A model generated the notes under the pieces. It saw only the letters and a program-made list of their open reading frames with translations, did not search any database and was not told the DNA's origin. DNA of 64,000 nt from Chryseobacterium elymi (GTDB taxonomy: Bacteria; Bacteroidota; Bacteroidia; Flavobacteriales; Weeksellaceae): assembly GCF_003385495.1 (NCBI RefSeq), contig NZ_QNUH01000011.1, positions 62,001 through 126,000 on the forward strand, written 5' to 3'. A program made the position numbers and the translations under genes. The number at the start of each line of letters is the position of its first letter. The stretch's first letter is position 1. Below, one piece after another: positions 53,805 to 63,477 of the stretch.

Positions 53805-56800
53805 ATGAAAAATTGGACTTTTAGGCAATGGAACACCGTTTTAGGATGGGTGATTTTCATCATTGCATTTTTCACGTACTTGTCGACCATAGAACCGAAT
53901 TTCAGTTTCTGGGACTGCGGTGAGTACATTTCCTCAGCTGTAAAACTTGAAGTAACGCATGCTCCCGGAGCCGCTTTATTCCAGATTGTGGGTGCCGTGG
54001 CAGCCATTTTTGCTTTAGGGAAAGGTGAAAACTATTCTATCGTAATCAATGCAATGTCTGCATTGTTCAGTGCGTTGACGATTTTATTTTTATTCTGGAC
54101 GATTACCCATTTTGTAAGACGGCTGCTGAACAAGGATTTTGATGAAATTACAAAACACCAGGAAATCTCCATTCTTTTTGCAGGAGCTGTAGGAGCATTA
54201 TGCTTTACTTTTTCAGATACATTCTGGTTTTCTGCTGTAGAAGGAGAAGTATATTCCATGGCTTCCATGTTTATTGCTTTACTCGTTTGGTTAATTACCA
54301 AATGGGAAAATGAATACCTGGCGAAAGACAGTGAAAGATGGATCATCCTTATTTTCTTTGTATTGGGACTTTCTGTAGGAGTACACATGATGGGGATGCT
54401 TGCAGTGCCAGCCGTTTGTCTGGTATATTATGCAAGAAACTACAAGTTTACCTGGAAAAACTTTATCTGGGCTAATGCGATCACACTGGGAATTCTGATC
54501 ATTGTTTTCAAAATTATTTTCCCCTTGATCATGACCATGTTCGGAAGACTGGAAATATTCTTTGTGAACGGACTTGGACTTCCTTTCCACTCAGGAACGA
54601 TAGTAGCATTTATTTTAATGACAGCAGCTTGTTATTTTATGATTAAATATGCAAGAAGAGCGAAGAAAAACATATATCAGACGGCTGCATTGTCAATAGT
54701 ATTCATGATCATTGGCTTTTCCTGCTGGATGGTTATTCCTATCAGAGCAAATGCTAACCCTCCGATGAACCTTAACGATCCTGATACTGCCATTGGTATG
54801 CTGGATTATTATAACAGGGAGCAATATGGTGACTGGCCAACTATTTACGGACAAAACTATACTGCTTTCCTTGATGCCAACGGGATTGAGAAAAATGAGG
54901 ACGGAAGCTTCAAAACGAAGAAAACCGGTGAGATCTATGAAAAGGATGAGAAAACCGGAACTTACAGAAAAACCGGAGACCGGTTCAATTATATATTCAG
55001 TAAATCTCAGATCAGCCTGATGCCAAGAATGTTTAATGAAGACAAAGATGTGATGGCAAACTACATTTCCATGTACGGAGCTCCTGACTTTACCTTCAAT
55101 TATGCCAATGAAGATGTGGCAGACAATCCACAGGCTAAACAGATCTTTGATGAACTGAGAGCAAAATATGAAGATAAAACCATTACGGCAGCAGATTACC
55201 TGAAGGTGAAGCCGTACAACCTGATCAATGTTCAGAAGCCTTCACTGGCTCAGAATATGGATTATTTCATTACTTTCCAGAACGGGTATTACTTTGTAAG
55301 ATACCTGATGTGGAACTTCGTGGGAAGACAGAACGACCTTGAAGGAAATATGGAAAACACAAAAGGAAACTGGATCTCCGGAATTCCTTTCATTGATAAT
55401 GCCTTACTGGGGAACCAGGATAAAATGCCTGCAAAATTCAAGAATGAAAGTACGGTTAAATTCTTCTTCTTACCCTTAATTTTGGGACTAATCGGTTTCT
55501 TTTTCCAGCTTAACAGGGACTTTGGAAGATTCTATGCACTGCTTTCATTATTTATCTTAACAAGTGTCGGAATTATTTTCTATACCGGTGTAAAGCCTTT
55601 CGAGCCGAGAGAAAGAGATTATGCGATGGTAGGTTCTTTTTATGCATTTGCAATCTGGATTGGCCTTGGAGCCGGGGCTATTTTATGGTTTATCCAGTCT
55701 AAGATAAAATCTAATGGGGCAAACATCGCTTTAGGAGTAGTTTTATTAGGTGTTCCTTTTATGATGGGCTTCCAGAACTACAATGTCCATGACAGAAGCA
55801 ACAGATATACGGCTTATGATTATGCTTATTCAGTATTAAAATCACTTCCTAAAAACGATATTTTGTTCGTTTACGGAGATAATGATACATATCCGGTATG
55901 GGCTATCCAGGAAACAGAAAGATTCAGAGATGATGTTAAAGTGGTTAATTTTACTCTTGCTTCAACTCCCTGGAACTTAGATCAGATTAAAAGAAAAACA
56001 TATAATGCCGCAGGAATTCCAAGTGAACTGACTCACGAGGACTACAGAGACGGTGTAAATGACCAGATCTACATGATGAAGAAAGAAGACTGGGAAGGAG
56101 TTTTCTCTATGCTGAAAGAGCAGGGAGTTCCTGATACTCAGTTTGGAGCCTTCAGAAAATACCTTACGCAGGATTCACTGACTCTGAAAGAGGCTGTTGA
56201 TTTTATTAAATTCAAATCTCCTGAAAAGGATGAGCTTCTGAAAATGTATTTTGGGGAAGAGAAATTTGAGAAATACAATATCCTTCCGGTAAACAAGTTC
56301 ATTCTTCCGGTGAATAAAGAAAATGCTTTAAAAGCAGGAATCATCACCCAGGCAGACCTTCCGGACGTGATGAACCAGATTATGATCACTTATAAAGGAA
56401 ACACGCTCTATAAAAACAACCTGATCATGCTGGATATGCTGGCCAATTTCGACTGGAAACGTCCTATCAACTTCTCATCGGGAGGAATCTATGACAGTGA
56501 AAATGTTTTCTACCTGAACGAATATCTTCAGTTTGACGGATTCAGTTACAGACTGGTTCCTATCCATACCGCTCCAAATGAAGACGGAGATATGGGCAGG
56601 GTAGATGTCAATTCACTTTATAATGTTGTGAAAAACTTCAGATGGGGTAATTTTAAAGACCTGAATACTCATTTTGATGAAACTGCTACTTCGAACATTA
56701 TGAGTTACAGAATGTCAGCAAGCAGAGCAGCCTCAGCGTTGGCATTAAAAGGACAGAAAGCTAAAGCTATAGAATTATTAGATCTTGCCTCAAAAGAGAT

Positions 56801-57290
56801 TCCTGCAGAGAAATTTAATGATCCCCGCTCATTGAGCTCTATGGTAACCGGATATATCATTGCAGGGCAGGAGAAAAAAGGACTTCAGCTGGCAGAGCTT
56901 CTGAAAAAAGGTATTTTTGAGGAATATGATTATTATCTGAGTCTTTCCCCAGCTGATCAGAATTTTGCAAGAAGACAGATGAGATCCAAACCAATGGAAT
57001 ATTCTCTTGTGGTAGCTGCGGTTACAGATGCCTATAAAAAACTGGGACAGAATGAAAAGGCATATGCTTACCTGGTAAAATCTATAGAACCAATTGATAA
57101 AAAGTTCAATACCTTCCTCAAAGATCTTCAGCAGATGGGTAAAGAAAAGGCCAGGAAAGAATCTGAAAATATACAGAAGATTTCACCTTTCTACCAATAT
57201 TTGTTTGATGTGATGGAACCTTTCGATTCTACGTATTCAAAAGAAAAAGAAGAACAGATCACTACCGCAATCATTAAAGCTACGCAATAA
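53805..57290 (+). CDS. DUF2723 membrane protein (TMEM260-like)
   Basis: A 1161-residue protein. The N-terminal DUF2723 region begins with WTFRQWNTVLGWVIFIIAFF and TIEPNFSFWDCGEYI, whose D37xxE40 pair sits at the end of the first helix as in GT-C glycosyltransferases; about ten transmembrane helices follow to residue ~330, with more at about 545-650. VKPFEPRERDYAMVGSFYAF is a conserved later motif. The C-terminal ~450 residues are soluble with TPR-like helices (KAIELLDLASKEIPAEKFNDP). The human relative TMEM260 is an O-mannosyltransferase, so a protein glycosylation role is plausible. Single-gene unit. Confidence 0.9.
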   Translation: MKNWTFRQWNTVLGWVIFIIAFFTYLSTIEPNFSFWDCGEYISSAVKLEVTHAPGAALFQIVGAVAAIFALGKGENYSIVINAMSALFSALTILFLFWTITHFVRRLLNKDFDEITKHQEISILFAGAVGALCFTFSDTFWFSAVEGEVYSMASMFIALLVWLITKWENEYLAKDSERWIILIFFVLGLSVGVHMMGMLAVPAVCLVYYARNYKFTWKNFIWANAITLGILIIVFKIIFPLIMTMFGRLEIFFVNGLGLPFHSGTIVAFILMTAACYFMIKYARRAKKNIYQTAALSIVFMIIGFSCWMVIPIRANANPPMNLNDPDTAIGMLDYYNREQYGDWPTIYGQNYTAFLDANGIEKNEDGSFKTKKTGEIYEKDEKTGTYRKTGDRFNYIFSKSQISLMPRMFNEDKDVMANYISMYGAPDFTFNYANEDVADNPQAKQIFDELRAKYEDKTITAADYLKVKPYNLINVQKPSLAQNMDYFITFQNGYYFVRYLMWNFVGRQNDLEGNMENTKGNWISGIPFIDNALLGNQDKMPAKFKNESTVKFFFLPLILGLIGFFFQLNRDFGRFYALLSLFILTSVGIIFYTGVKPFEPRERDYAMVGSFYAFAIWIGLGAGAILWFIQSKIKSNGANIALGVVLLGVPFMMGFQNYNVHDRSNRYTAYDYAYSVLKSLPKNDILFVYGDNDTYPVWAIQETERFRDDVKVVNFTLASTPWNLDQIKRKTYNAAGIPSELTHEDYRDGVNDQIYMMKKEDWEGVFSMLKEQGVPDTQFGAFRKYLTQDSLTLKEAVDFIKFKSPEKDELLKMYFGEEKFEKYNILPVNKFILPVNKENALKAGIITQADLPDVMNQIMITYKGNTLYKNNLIMLDMLANFDWKRPINFSSGGIYDSENVFYLNEYLQFDGFSYRLVPIHTAPNEDGDMGRVDVNSLYNVVKNFRWGNFKDLNTHFDETATSNIMSYRMSASRAASALALKGQKAKAIELLDLASKEIPAEKFNDPRSLSSMVTGYIIAGQEKKGLQLAELLKKGIFEEYDYYLSLSPADQNFARRQMRSKPMEYSLVVAAVTDAYKKLGQNEKAYAYLVKSIEPIDKKFNTFLKDLQQMGKEKARKESENIQKISPFYQYLFDVMEPFDSTYSKEKEEQITTAIIKATQ

Positions 57291-57314
57291 AAAATATTAA
57301 TAAATATTAGCAAA

Positions 57315-57344
57315 AAAACGGAACTAAAAGTTCCGTTTTTTTTT
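57315..57344 (+). terminator. Terminator after the DUF2723 gene
   Basis: Stem AAAACGGAACT/AGTTCCGTTTT (57315-57325, 57329-57339), AAA loop, long T-run. Confidence 0.93.
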
Positions 57345-57348
57345 GTCT

Positions 57349-57377
57349 TTGGATTCATAAATTTAAGATTATATTTG
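57349..57377 (+). promoter_or_regulatory. Promoter of the GT-C-like gene
   Basis: TTG (57349-57351), 18 bases, TATATTTG (57370-57377); the ATG follows at 57396. Confidence 0.65.
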
Positions 57378-57395
57378 TGATATTAAAAATGCGTG

Positions 57396-58877
57396 ATGGC
57401 TCAAAATAATAGACTCCCAATCTATGCCGTAATTTTTACGGTTGTTTTTAAACTTCTTTTTTTATTGACTCACTATATCCAGGAAGATGCATTCATTACC
57501 TGGAGGGTTGCCCAGAATCTGTTGGATTATGGAGTAATAGGTTTCAACGGAGAAACCAAAATTTCAGCTTCTACCACACATCTGTATGTTTTTGTGTCCT
57601 ACCTTTTCAATCTGATCTTCGGAAAAGAATATTTTATTGAACCCCTGTTGACCTTTAATTCCATACTTTTTACCGTAGGAACATTATTTCTTGCGCATCT
57701 CACTCTTAAGAATCCGTGGCATAAAGCTATTTTTATATTTTTAATCGGAATATTGCCGCCTTCCATTAAAATTTCTATTCTTGGAATGGAATACGGAATA
57801 CTTTTCTTTCTGGAAATGGCGCTTCTGTATTACGGTTTCAGCAAAAACAAAAGATGGGCACTGATTCTTTTTCCGATTTTAATTATGTTTACAAGGATTG
57901 ATACGGTGATCTTCTTAGGCATTGTATTTCTTGTTGATATTTTTTGGAACAGAAAAATCAGATGGCAATATGTCTTTGGAGGAATGTTGGGTGTTTTATC
58001 CATATTGTCTTTTAACTGGCTGTATTTTGGAGAGCTGGTTAATAATACCATTGTCGCCAAAAAACTTCTGTATGAACAAGACTTCACTTTTGCACAGCAT
58101 ATCAACTATTTTCTGGCGAGTTTCGGTAATTTTTGGGGAATGCTTAAACTTCCCGGAAACTTCAATCCGGTGACCATCGTCATATTGATATTTGAGCTGC
58201 TGTGTTTTATTTATCTTGTAAGACAGAGAGAAAAGAGAAATTATTTTCTATGGATGATTTTTATTTTCGGTTGGGTAAAACAGATTATTTTCCTCTCTCA
58301 AAAAAGTTTATTTGACTGGTATTACTGGGTGCCGCAGCTTCTGCTTTTTGTTCCCATCCTTATATTTGTCCTGGAGCAGAAAGAGAAGAGAAATGTATGG
58401 TTATCCTTACTGGTTATATTTTATGTAGTTCCAATGCTGGCTTTCCAAACCATGCATGCCATTGCCACAGGACATGGAGAATGGAATTACCGCAGAGAGA
58501 TCGGACTGTTTTTGGATACTTTCGAAAAAGATAAAAAACAATGGATTCTTTTGGAACCTGCTGGCTATGTACCTTATTTTTCAGGATTAAAAACCATTGA
58601 CGAAGTAGGATTGGTAGATAAGCAGATCCAGACAGAAATAAAAAAAGACAAAGCCCATTACTGGATCAATACCGTGAAAAGCAGAAAGCCAAAATATCTT
58701 CTTTCCTATAAGAATTTATTTGAAGGAAATGATGCTGCATATTATCAGACACATTATAAGCTGATGAAAGAATTCAGAATAAAGGATAACCTGAAAAGCG
58801 ATAACCCTATCCTGGAAAAAATTTATCATCTTAAACCATCCGGAACGGATTATAATTTATATATTAAGAATGATTAA
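57396..58877 (+). CDS. Polytopic membrane protein, probable GT-C-type glycosyltransferase
   Basis: A 493-residue protein with about 10-12 hydrophobic segments up to residue ~365, and a soluble C-terminal part. FLLTHYIQEDAFITWRVAQNLLDYG places acidic residues (E-D-A) in the first extracytoplasmic loop, the GT-C pattern, followed by FNGETKISASTTHLYVFVSYLFN. The C-terminal part includes WILLEPAGYVPYFSGLKTIDEVGLVD, seen in several uncharacterised bacterial glycosyltransferase-like proteins. It likely uses a lipid-linked sugar at the outer face of the inner membrane; acceptor unknown. ATG at 57396 is preferred to GTG three bases earlier. Confidence 0.72.
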   Translation: MAQNNRLPIYAVIFTVVFKLLFLLTHYIQEDAFITWRVAQNLLDYGVIGFNGETKISASTTHLYVFVSYLFNLIFGKEYFIEPLLTFNSILFTVGTLFLAHLTLKNPWHKAIFIFLIGILPPSIKISILGMEYGILFFLEMALLYYGFSKNKRWALILFPILIMFTRIDTVIFLGIVFLVDIFWNRKIRWQYVFGGMLGVLSILSFNWLYFGELVNNTIVAKKLLYEQDFTFAQHINYFLASFGNFWGMLKLPGNFNPVTIVILIFELLCFIYLVRQREKRNYFLWMIFIFGWVKQIIFLSQKSLFDWYYWVPQLLLFVPILIFVLEQKEKRNVWLSLLVIFYVVPMLAFQTMHAIATGHGEWNYRREIGLFLDTFEKDKKQWILLEPAGYVPYFSGLKTIDEVGLVDKQIQTEIKKDKAHYWINTVKSRKPKYLLSYKNLFEGNDAAYYQTHYKLMKEFRIKDNLKSDNPILEKIYHLKPSGTDYNLYIKND

Positions 58878-58979
58878 AAGATTGAATAATTGGAAGATTG
58901 ATGGAAAACCGGGAAGAAGTACACACTCTTATACCCTAAAACCCTGCAACCTATTACCTATTATCTAATTCCTAAAAAT
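58878..58979. repeat. Low-complexity spacer before the DUF1697 gene
   Basis: The gap holds repetitive purine text (AAAGATTGAATAATTGGAAG) followed by pyrimidine text (ACCCTAAAACCCTGCAACC, ACCTATTACC), related in style to the repeats near 34.5 kb and 59.7 kb. No gene or terminator seen. Confidence 0.4.
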
Positions 58980-59510
58980 ATGAAATATTGTGCTTTTCTC
59001 CGTGGTGTCAACGTAAAAGGAACCAACATGAAAATGGCTGATGTATGCCAGGTTTTTAAAGATGCCGGAATGCAGGATGTAGGTTCGGTACTGGCTTCCG
59101 GAAATATTGTGTTCATTTCTGATAAAAATGCCGGGGATTTAAAGAAAATTTTAGAAAAAGCAATGTCCGATCATTTTTCTTACGAAGCTTTCTTATTCAT
59201 AAAATCACAGGAAGAAACGGAGGTTTTCTGGAACAGCATTCCTTTTGAGAAAAAAGATGACCTGCATATTTATGCCTTTGTGGGAAATCCCGGAATAGAA
59301 AATGTTTTGAATGCAGAATTTGAAGCTGCTTCCAAAGCTGAAAACGAAAAAGCCGAAATCGTTGACGAAATATTTTACTGGCAAATCCCGAAAGGAAATA
59401 CTTTAGATTCTTCTTTTGGTAAAGTTCTCGGCAAGAAAAGCCTTAAAGACCAATTCACCAGCCGCAATATCAATACTTTTGAAAAGATTCTGAAAAAAAT
59501 GAATTCCTAG
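58980..59510 (+). CDS. DUF1697 family protein
   Basis: A 176-residue cytosolic protein with the DUF1697 signature: YCAFLRGVNVKGTNMKMADVCQVFKDAGMQDVGSVLASGNIVFIS, the conserved (L)RGINVGGxxxxxM...LxxxGFxxVxTYxxSGNVxF pattern, and TSRNINTFEKILK at the end. The fold is ferredoxin-like and the function is unknown. Confidence 0.9.
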   Translation: MKYCAFLRGVNVKGTNMKMADVCQVFKDAGMQDVGSVLASGNIVFISDKNAGDLKKILEKAMSDHFSYEAFLFIKSQEETEVFWNSIPFEKKDDLHIYAFVGNPGIENVLNAEFEAASKAENEKAEIVDEIFYWQIPKGNTLDSSFGKVLGKKSLKDQFTSRNINTFEKILKKMNS

Positions 59511-59841
59511 AAGTTCGATTTTTTTAAGTGCCTATATTTCCCACAGATTACATTAATGATTTCATATTATTTGAATAGTATAGAAAACAATAAATAATCA
59601 TTGTAATCGTCTACAAAAATAATCTGCAAAATCTGTGAAATCTGCGAGAAACAAAAATATTTAATTACTTACCTCTAATTTTAATAGATATCTTTTTACC
59701 CCTTCAAAATTTTTATATTCCCTAAACCCTAAACCCTAAACCCTAAACCCTAAACTCTGAATCTATAATCTTAAACTCAAATAATTTTCGATTCTGGAAC
59801 TTTATAAGTATTTTTACTGAACTTTTTAATTGTACATAAAA
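59511..59841. other. 331-base noncoding gap with several dispersed repeats
   Basis: It contains an inverted pair ATTACATTAATGATT / AATCATTGTAAT (about 59550-59612), the dispersed phrase AATCTGTGAAATCTGCGAGA (59629-59649), and five CCCTAAA units (listed separately). No frame of coding quality was found, and no promoter element at standard position before kdsA is convincing. Confidence 0.6.
59720..59754. repeat. Five tandem CCCTAAA units (telomere-like microsatellite)
   Basis: Exactly five perfect 7-base units CCCTAAA (TTTAGGG on the other strand), 35 bases, followed by a degraded CTCTGAA. It equals the plant-type telomere repeat in sequence, but lies inside a bacterial intergenic region. Confidence 0.95.
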
Positions 59842-60651
59842 ATGATCCAGTATTTAGATAATATCCATCACAAAGATTCAAAAAACTTTTTCCTTATTGC
59901 CGGTCCTTGCATCATTGAAGGTGAAGATATGGCATTGAGAATAGCAGAAAAAGTAATCAGCTTAACGGATAAATATAATATCCCATATATTTTCAAAGGA
60001 AGTTTTAAAAAAGCAAACAGAAGCCGTGTAGATTCTTTTACAACCATCGGTGAAGAAAAATCCCTTGAAATTCTTAGAAAAGTAGGAGAGACCTTTAATA
60101 TTCCTACTACAACAGATATTCACGAAAATGAACATGCTGCGCTGGCTGCACAATACGTTGATGTACTTCAGATTCCCGCATTTTTAGTGCGCCAGACTGA
60201 TCTTTTGGTGGCTGCGGCAGAAACAGGGAAATGCGTAACCCTTAAAAAAGGACAGTTCCTTTCTCCGGAATCAATGAAATTTGCTGTTCAGAAGATTACA
60301 GATTCCAATAACCAGAAAGTGGCTATTATTGAAAGAGGAAATTCCTTCGGATATACGGACCTTATTGTCGATTATAGAGGTATACCTACCATGAGGCAAT
60401 ATGCGCCTGTTATTCTGGATGTTACCCATTCATTGCAGCAACCAAACCAGAGTTCCGGAGTTACGGGCGGAAGACCAGATCTTATAGAAACGGTAGCCAA
60501 AGCAGGAATTGCTGTAGGAGCAGACGGAATCTTTATTGAGACTCATCCTACGCCGGAAACCGCTTTGTCAGACGGAGCCAACATGTTAAGATTAGATTTA
60601 TTAGAAGATTTGTTACAGAAATTAACAAGAATTAGAGAATCAATTTTGTAA
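59842..60651 (+). CDS. kdsA: 3-deoxy-8-phosphooctulonate synthase (Kdo-8-P synthase)
   Basis: A 269-residue aldol-type enzyme joining arabinose 5-phosphate and phosphoenolpyruvate. Signature: FLIAGPCIIEGEDMALRIAE, FKGSFKKANRSRVDSF, TTDIHENEHAALAAQYVDVLQIPAFLVRQTDLL, KKGQFLSPESM, VILDVTHSLQQPNQSSGVTGG and GADGIFIETHPTPETALSDG. The AGPC start has the cysteine of the metal-dependent class. Makes the Kdo precursor for lipopolysaccharide; kdsB lies at 39730. ATG at 59842 is chosen over an in-frame TTG four codons earlier. Confidence 0.96.
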   Translation: MIQYLDNIHHKDSKNFFLIAGPCIIEGEDMALRIAEKVISLTDKYNIPYIFKGSFKKANRSRVDSFTTIGEEKSLEILRKVGETFNIPTTTDIHENEHAALAAQYVDVLQIPAFLVRQTDLLVAAAETGKCVTLKKGQFLSPESMKFAVQKITDSNNQKVAIIERGNSFGYTDLIVDYRGIPTMRQYAPVILDVTHSLQQPNQSSGVTGGRPDLIETVAKAGIAVGADGIFIETHPTPETALSDGANMLRLDLLEDLLQKLTRIRESIL

Positions 60652-60695
60652 TTGTTAAAAAATCCCTATTTTTAGAAATTCTTAAAATATTTCTT

Positions 60696-62900
60696 TTGAA
60701 AAAACTAGTTTTACCACTAAGCCTTATGGTTCCCGTGCTGATTTTCTCTCAAAACAGAAAAAAAGATACTGCGGAAAGAGTAACCGATATTGAGGAAGTC
60801 GTTTTCCAGAAAAAAGTGATCGGGAAAACAAATGACATTACCAATGTAAAAATCTCCGCAAAAGATGCAAAAGGAATCGCTACCATAGGTGGAGGAATTG
60901 AAGGTCTTCTTAAAACATTACCTTCTGTAAACTCCAATACAGAGCTCTCTTCACAGTATATGGTACGTGGCGGAAACTATGATGAAAACCTTATCTATAT
61001 TAACGATATTGAGATTTACAGACCTTTTCTGATCAGAAATTCACAACAGGAAGGGATGAGTATCATCAATCCTGATATGGTTTCGACGGTCAATTTCTCT
61101 GCCGGAGGATTTGAACCGAAATATGGAGATAAAATGTCTTCCGCACTGAATATTTACTACCGTGAGCCTGAAAAATTTGAACTTTCCGGAGAAGCAAGTT
61201 TAATAGGAGGAAGATTGACAGCAGGTCTGGCTTCAAAGAATAAAAAACTGACTGCTTTATTTTCAGGAAGATACAGAAATACCAATTTAGTTCTGAATAC
61301 ACTGAACGAGGATACGGATTTTAACCCTACCTATTGGGATTTCCAGTCTTATATCAACTATCATCTCAACGATAAATTCTCCATGTCGTTCATCGGGTAC
61401 TATTCCAAGAACGATTATGAAATGGTTCCGAAAGCCAAGAGCGTCACTTTTGGAAGCCTTCAGCAGCCAATTACGGTAAACATTGGCTATGGCGGACGGG
61501 AACAGGATATGTATAAAAATATGATGGGAACTTTTTCCCTGAACTATAAGCCTTCGGATCAATGGAAATTTACATTGGACAGTTTTGCGTATCAGAACAG
61601 AGAAAAAGAATATTATTCTATTGCTTCAAGCTATGAGATCCAGACTTTTGATATTGTGACAGGAGCACCCAACCCCTCTTTTGATGGTGGCGGGCAGATA
61701 GAACATGCGAGGAATGACCTGTTTGTAAGAACTTACGGAACACAGTTCAGAGCAAAATTTTCTCCGAATATTAATACTGATATAGAAGTCGGATTTAAAT
61801 ATGAAAAAGAGAACCTGAATGACAATACCAACGAATGGAAGTTGGTAGACAACGCAGGATATAGTATTCCACGTCCTATTGATGATCCCCGGACAGGAGA
61901 ATCAGGAGATCTGGAGCTGTTTTACCAGATTGCAGGGAAAAATAAAATAGAACCTTCAAGACTGTCTGCTTATGCGCAGTATTCCCAGAAATTTTACTGG
62001 GGCGCCAGCAAAGTATTCCTTAATGCCGGAGCCAGAGTTTCAAACTGGAGCTTCAATAAAGAAACGATCTTTTCACCGAGATTCCAGTTTGCGATAAAAC
62101 CAGATTGGGATACGGATATGCTCTTCAAGCTTTCCGGAGGGATCTATTACCAGGCCCCTTTCTACAAAGAGATCAAAGATCTTGACGGAAATTTCAATTC
62201 CGATATAAAATCTCAGCGTTCCATACAGTTAATTCTTGCCAACGACTATGAGTTTTATATGTATGAGAGGCCTTTTAAGCTGACTACAGAAGCTTATTAT
62301 AAGAAAATGGATGATCTGATTCCTTATTATATGGATAATGTAAGAATCCGTTATTCAGGAAAAAATAATGCTTCAGGATATGCCTATGGAATTGATACCA
62401 GATTATTCGGGGAATTTGTTCCAGGTGTAGATTCTTGGTTGTCTGCAAGTTATGCAAGGGTATATGAGAATATTGACGGAAAAGGGAATATTCCGCGACC
62501 TACCGATCAGAGATTCAGATTTGCGATGTTCTATCAGGATTATATGCCTAAATTCCCGTCCATGCGTGTCAATCTTACCCTGGTATATGCAATGGGACTT
62601 CCGAATGGGGCACCTGTTTTCACAGATCCTTATCAGTACCAAAAAACACTACCTGCTTACAAAAGGGTGGATTTAGGGCTTTCAAAAGTATTCATCGATT
62701 CCAAAGACAAAAAAAAGCGCTATGGTTTCTGGGGTAACTTTGAAGAATTAACTTTAGGAGTTCAGGTGTTTAATGCATTTAATATTAATAATACCGTGGC
62801 CAATCAATGGATCACAGATTACAATTCAAGTGTAATGTATCCGGTTCCGGTGCGTCTTACAGGACGTTTTTTCAATGTTAAGCTTGAATTCAAACTGTAA
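60696..62900 (+). CDS. TonB-dependent receptor
   Basis: A 734-residue outer-membrane protein, TTG start, with signal peptide MKKLVLPLSLMVPVLIFSQ. The plug domain is visible at residues about 50-160 (GIEGLLKTLPSVNSNTELSSQYMVRGGNYDENLIYINDIEIYRP), and the rest is a beta-barrel ending in FNVKLEFKL. The N-terminal carboxypeptidase-like domain seen in SusC-type receptors is absent, which puts it in the plain TonB-dependent receptor group for siderophores, cofactors or small molecules. Substrate unknown. There is no SusD-like partner gene. Confidence 0.9.
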   Translation: MKKLVLPLSLMVPVLIFSQNRKKDTAERVTDIEEVVFQKKVIGKTNDITNVKISAKDAKGIATIGGGIEGLLKTLPSVNSNTELSSQYMVRGGNYDENLIYINDIEIYRPFLIRNSQQEGMSIINPDMVSTVNFSAGGFEPKYGDKMSSALNIYYREPEKFELSGEASLIGGRLTAGLASKNKKLTALFSGRYRNTNLVLNTLNEDTDFNPTYWDFQSYINYHLNDKFSMSFIGYYSKNDYEMVPKAKSVTFGSLQQPITVNIGYGGREQDMYKNMMGTFSLNYKPSDQWKFTLDSFAYQNREKEYYSIASSYEIQTFDIVTGAPNPSFDGGGQIEHARNDLFVRTYGTQFRAKFSPNINTDIEVGFKYEKENLNDNTNEWKLVDNAGYSIPRPIDDPRTGESGDLELFYQIAGKNKIEPSRLSAYAQYSQKFYWGASKVFLNAGARVSNWSFNKETIFSPRFQFAIKPDWDTDMLFKLSGGIYYQAPFYKEIKDLDGNFNSDIKSQRSIQLILANDYEFYMYERPFKLTTEAYYKKMDDLIPYYMDNVRIRYSGKNNASGYAYGIDTRLFGEFVPGVDSWLSASYARVYENIDGKGNIPRPTDQRFRFAMFYQDYMPKFPSMRVNLTLVYAMGLPNGAPVFTDPYQYQKTLPAYKRVDLGLSKVFIDSKDKKKRYGFWGNFEELTLGVQVFNAFNINNTVANQWITDYNSSVMYPVPVRLTGRFFNVKLEFKL

Positions 62901-62902
62901 AA

Positions 62903-62985
62903 AAGAAGTTAGATTTTAGAAATTATAATTTGGCCAGCCAATAAAACAACCTGCTCAATCTGCAAAATCAGCGAGAGAATAAAAT
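62903..62985. repeat. Two dispersed repeat phrases after the TonB receptor gene
   Basis: 62903-62925 repeats the phrase found at 27680-27702 (21/23). 62950-62980 carries CTGCTCAATCTGC ... CAGCGAGAGAATAAAA, close to the CTCAATCTGCGAGAGCATAAAA near 10219 and to AAATCTGCGAGAAACAAAA near 59640. Both 10.2 kb and 62.9 kb copies stand right before a terminator. Confidence 0.6.
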
Positions 62986-62987
62986 AA

Positions 62988-63018
62988 AAAAAGCTTCTGA
63001 ACATTTCAGAAGCTTTTT
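62988..63018 (+). terminator. Terminator of the TonB receptor gene
   Basis: Perfect 13-bp stem AAAAAGCTTCTGA/TCAGAAGCTTTTT (62988-63000, 63006-63018). Confidence 0.93.
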
Positions 63019-63025
63019 CATTAAG

Positions 63026-63061
63026 CAGAATTTTATAACAAGTATACAGAATTTTATAACA
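63026..63061 (+). promoter_or_regulatory. Two perfect 15-bp direct repeats upstream of HYC_CC_PP
   Basis: CAGAATTTTATAACA at 63026-63040 and again at 63047-63061, start-to-start distance 21 bases (two DNA turns), placed 20 bases upstream of the -7 element. This geometry fits a regulator binding two same-face sites. Confidence 0.55.
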
Positions 63062-63080
63062 GCAGTTTCAGGGATATTTT

Positions 63081-63088
63081 TACCTTTG
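63081..63088 (+). promoter_or_regulatory. -7 element of the HYC_CC_PP gene
   Basis: TACCTTTG only eight bases before the ATG at 63097, which implies an almost leaderless mRNA if transcription starts at the usual distance. Confidence 0.6.
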
Positions 63089-63096
63089 TCTTATCA

Positions 63097-63477
63097 ATGA
63101 AAAAGATTCTTGCCATACTATTTTCTGTTTTCTACTTTGGATTCTCTTCCGGAGCAGCTTTCAGCGTGCATTTCTGTATGGAGGAATTTGTTTCTGTAAG
63201 CCAGAAAACCTCAGATATTTGTGGCAAATGTGGTGTCAAAGAAAAAAAAGGATGCTGTAAGACTGAAATTAAAGTCGTAAAAGTAGATGATTCCCAGAAA
63301 TCTGATCTGCTGATGATTAATTTTTTAGGTCAGATCGCTCCGGTTTTAACACAGCAACAGTTTTTCTTTGTTGACAAATCTTTTTCGGCTACAAAATTTA
63401 CTCAGATAAGAATCAACGGACCGCCTGAATACAGGCCAGTTCCTATCTATATCAATCATTGTAATTTTAGAATTTAA
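63097..63477 (+). CDS. HYC_CC_PP family protein
   Basis: A 126-residue exported protein (signal peptide to about SSGAAFS). It is named by three motifs, all present: HFC at 25-27 (variant of HYC), CC at 53-54, and PP at 109-110 (NGPPEYRPVPIYI). Further cysteines at 42, 45 and 122 give six in all. The family is confined to Bacteroidota, and often neighbours copper/heavy-metal and DUF3347 genes, as here; a metal-binding periplasmic role is inferred. Two 15-bp direct repeats stand upstream. Confidence 0.85.
   Translation: MKKILAILFSVFYFGFSSGAAFSVHFCMEEFVSVSQKTSDICGKCGVKEKKGCCKTEIKVVKVDDSQKSDLLMINFLGQIAPVLTQQQFFFVDKSFSATKFTQIRINGPPEYRPVPIYINHCNFRI

Noticed and set aside
59720..59754. CCCTAAA tandem as a CRISPR array
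   Set aside because: Units are 7 bases, contiguous, without spacers, and no cas genes are present.
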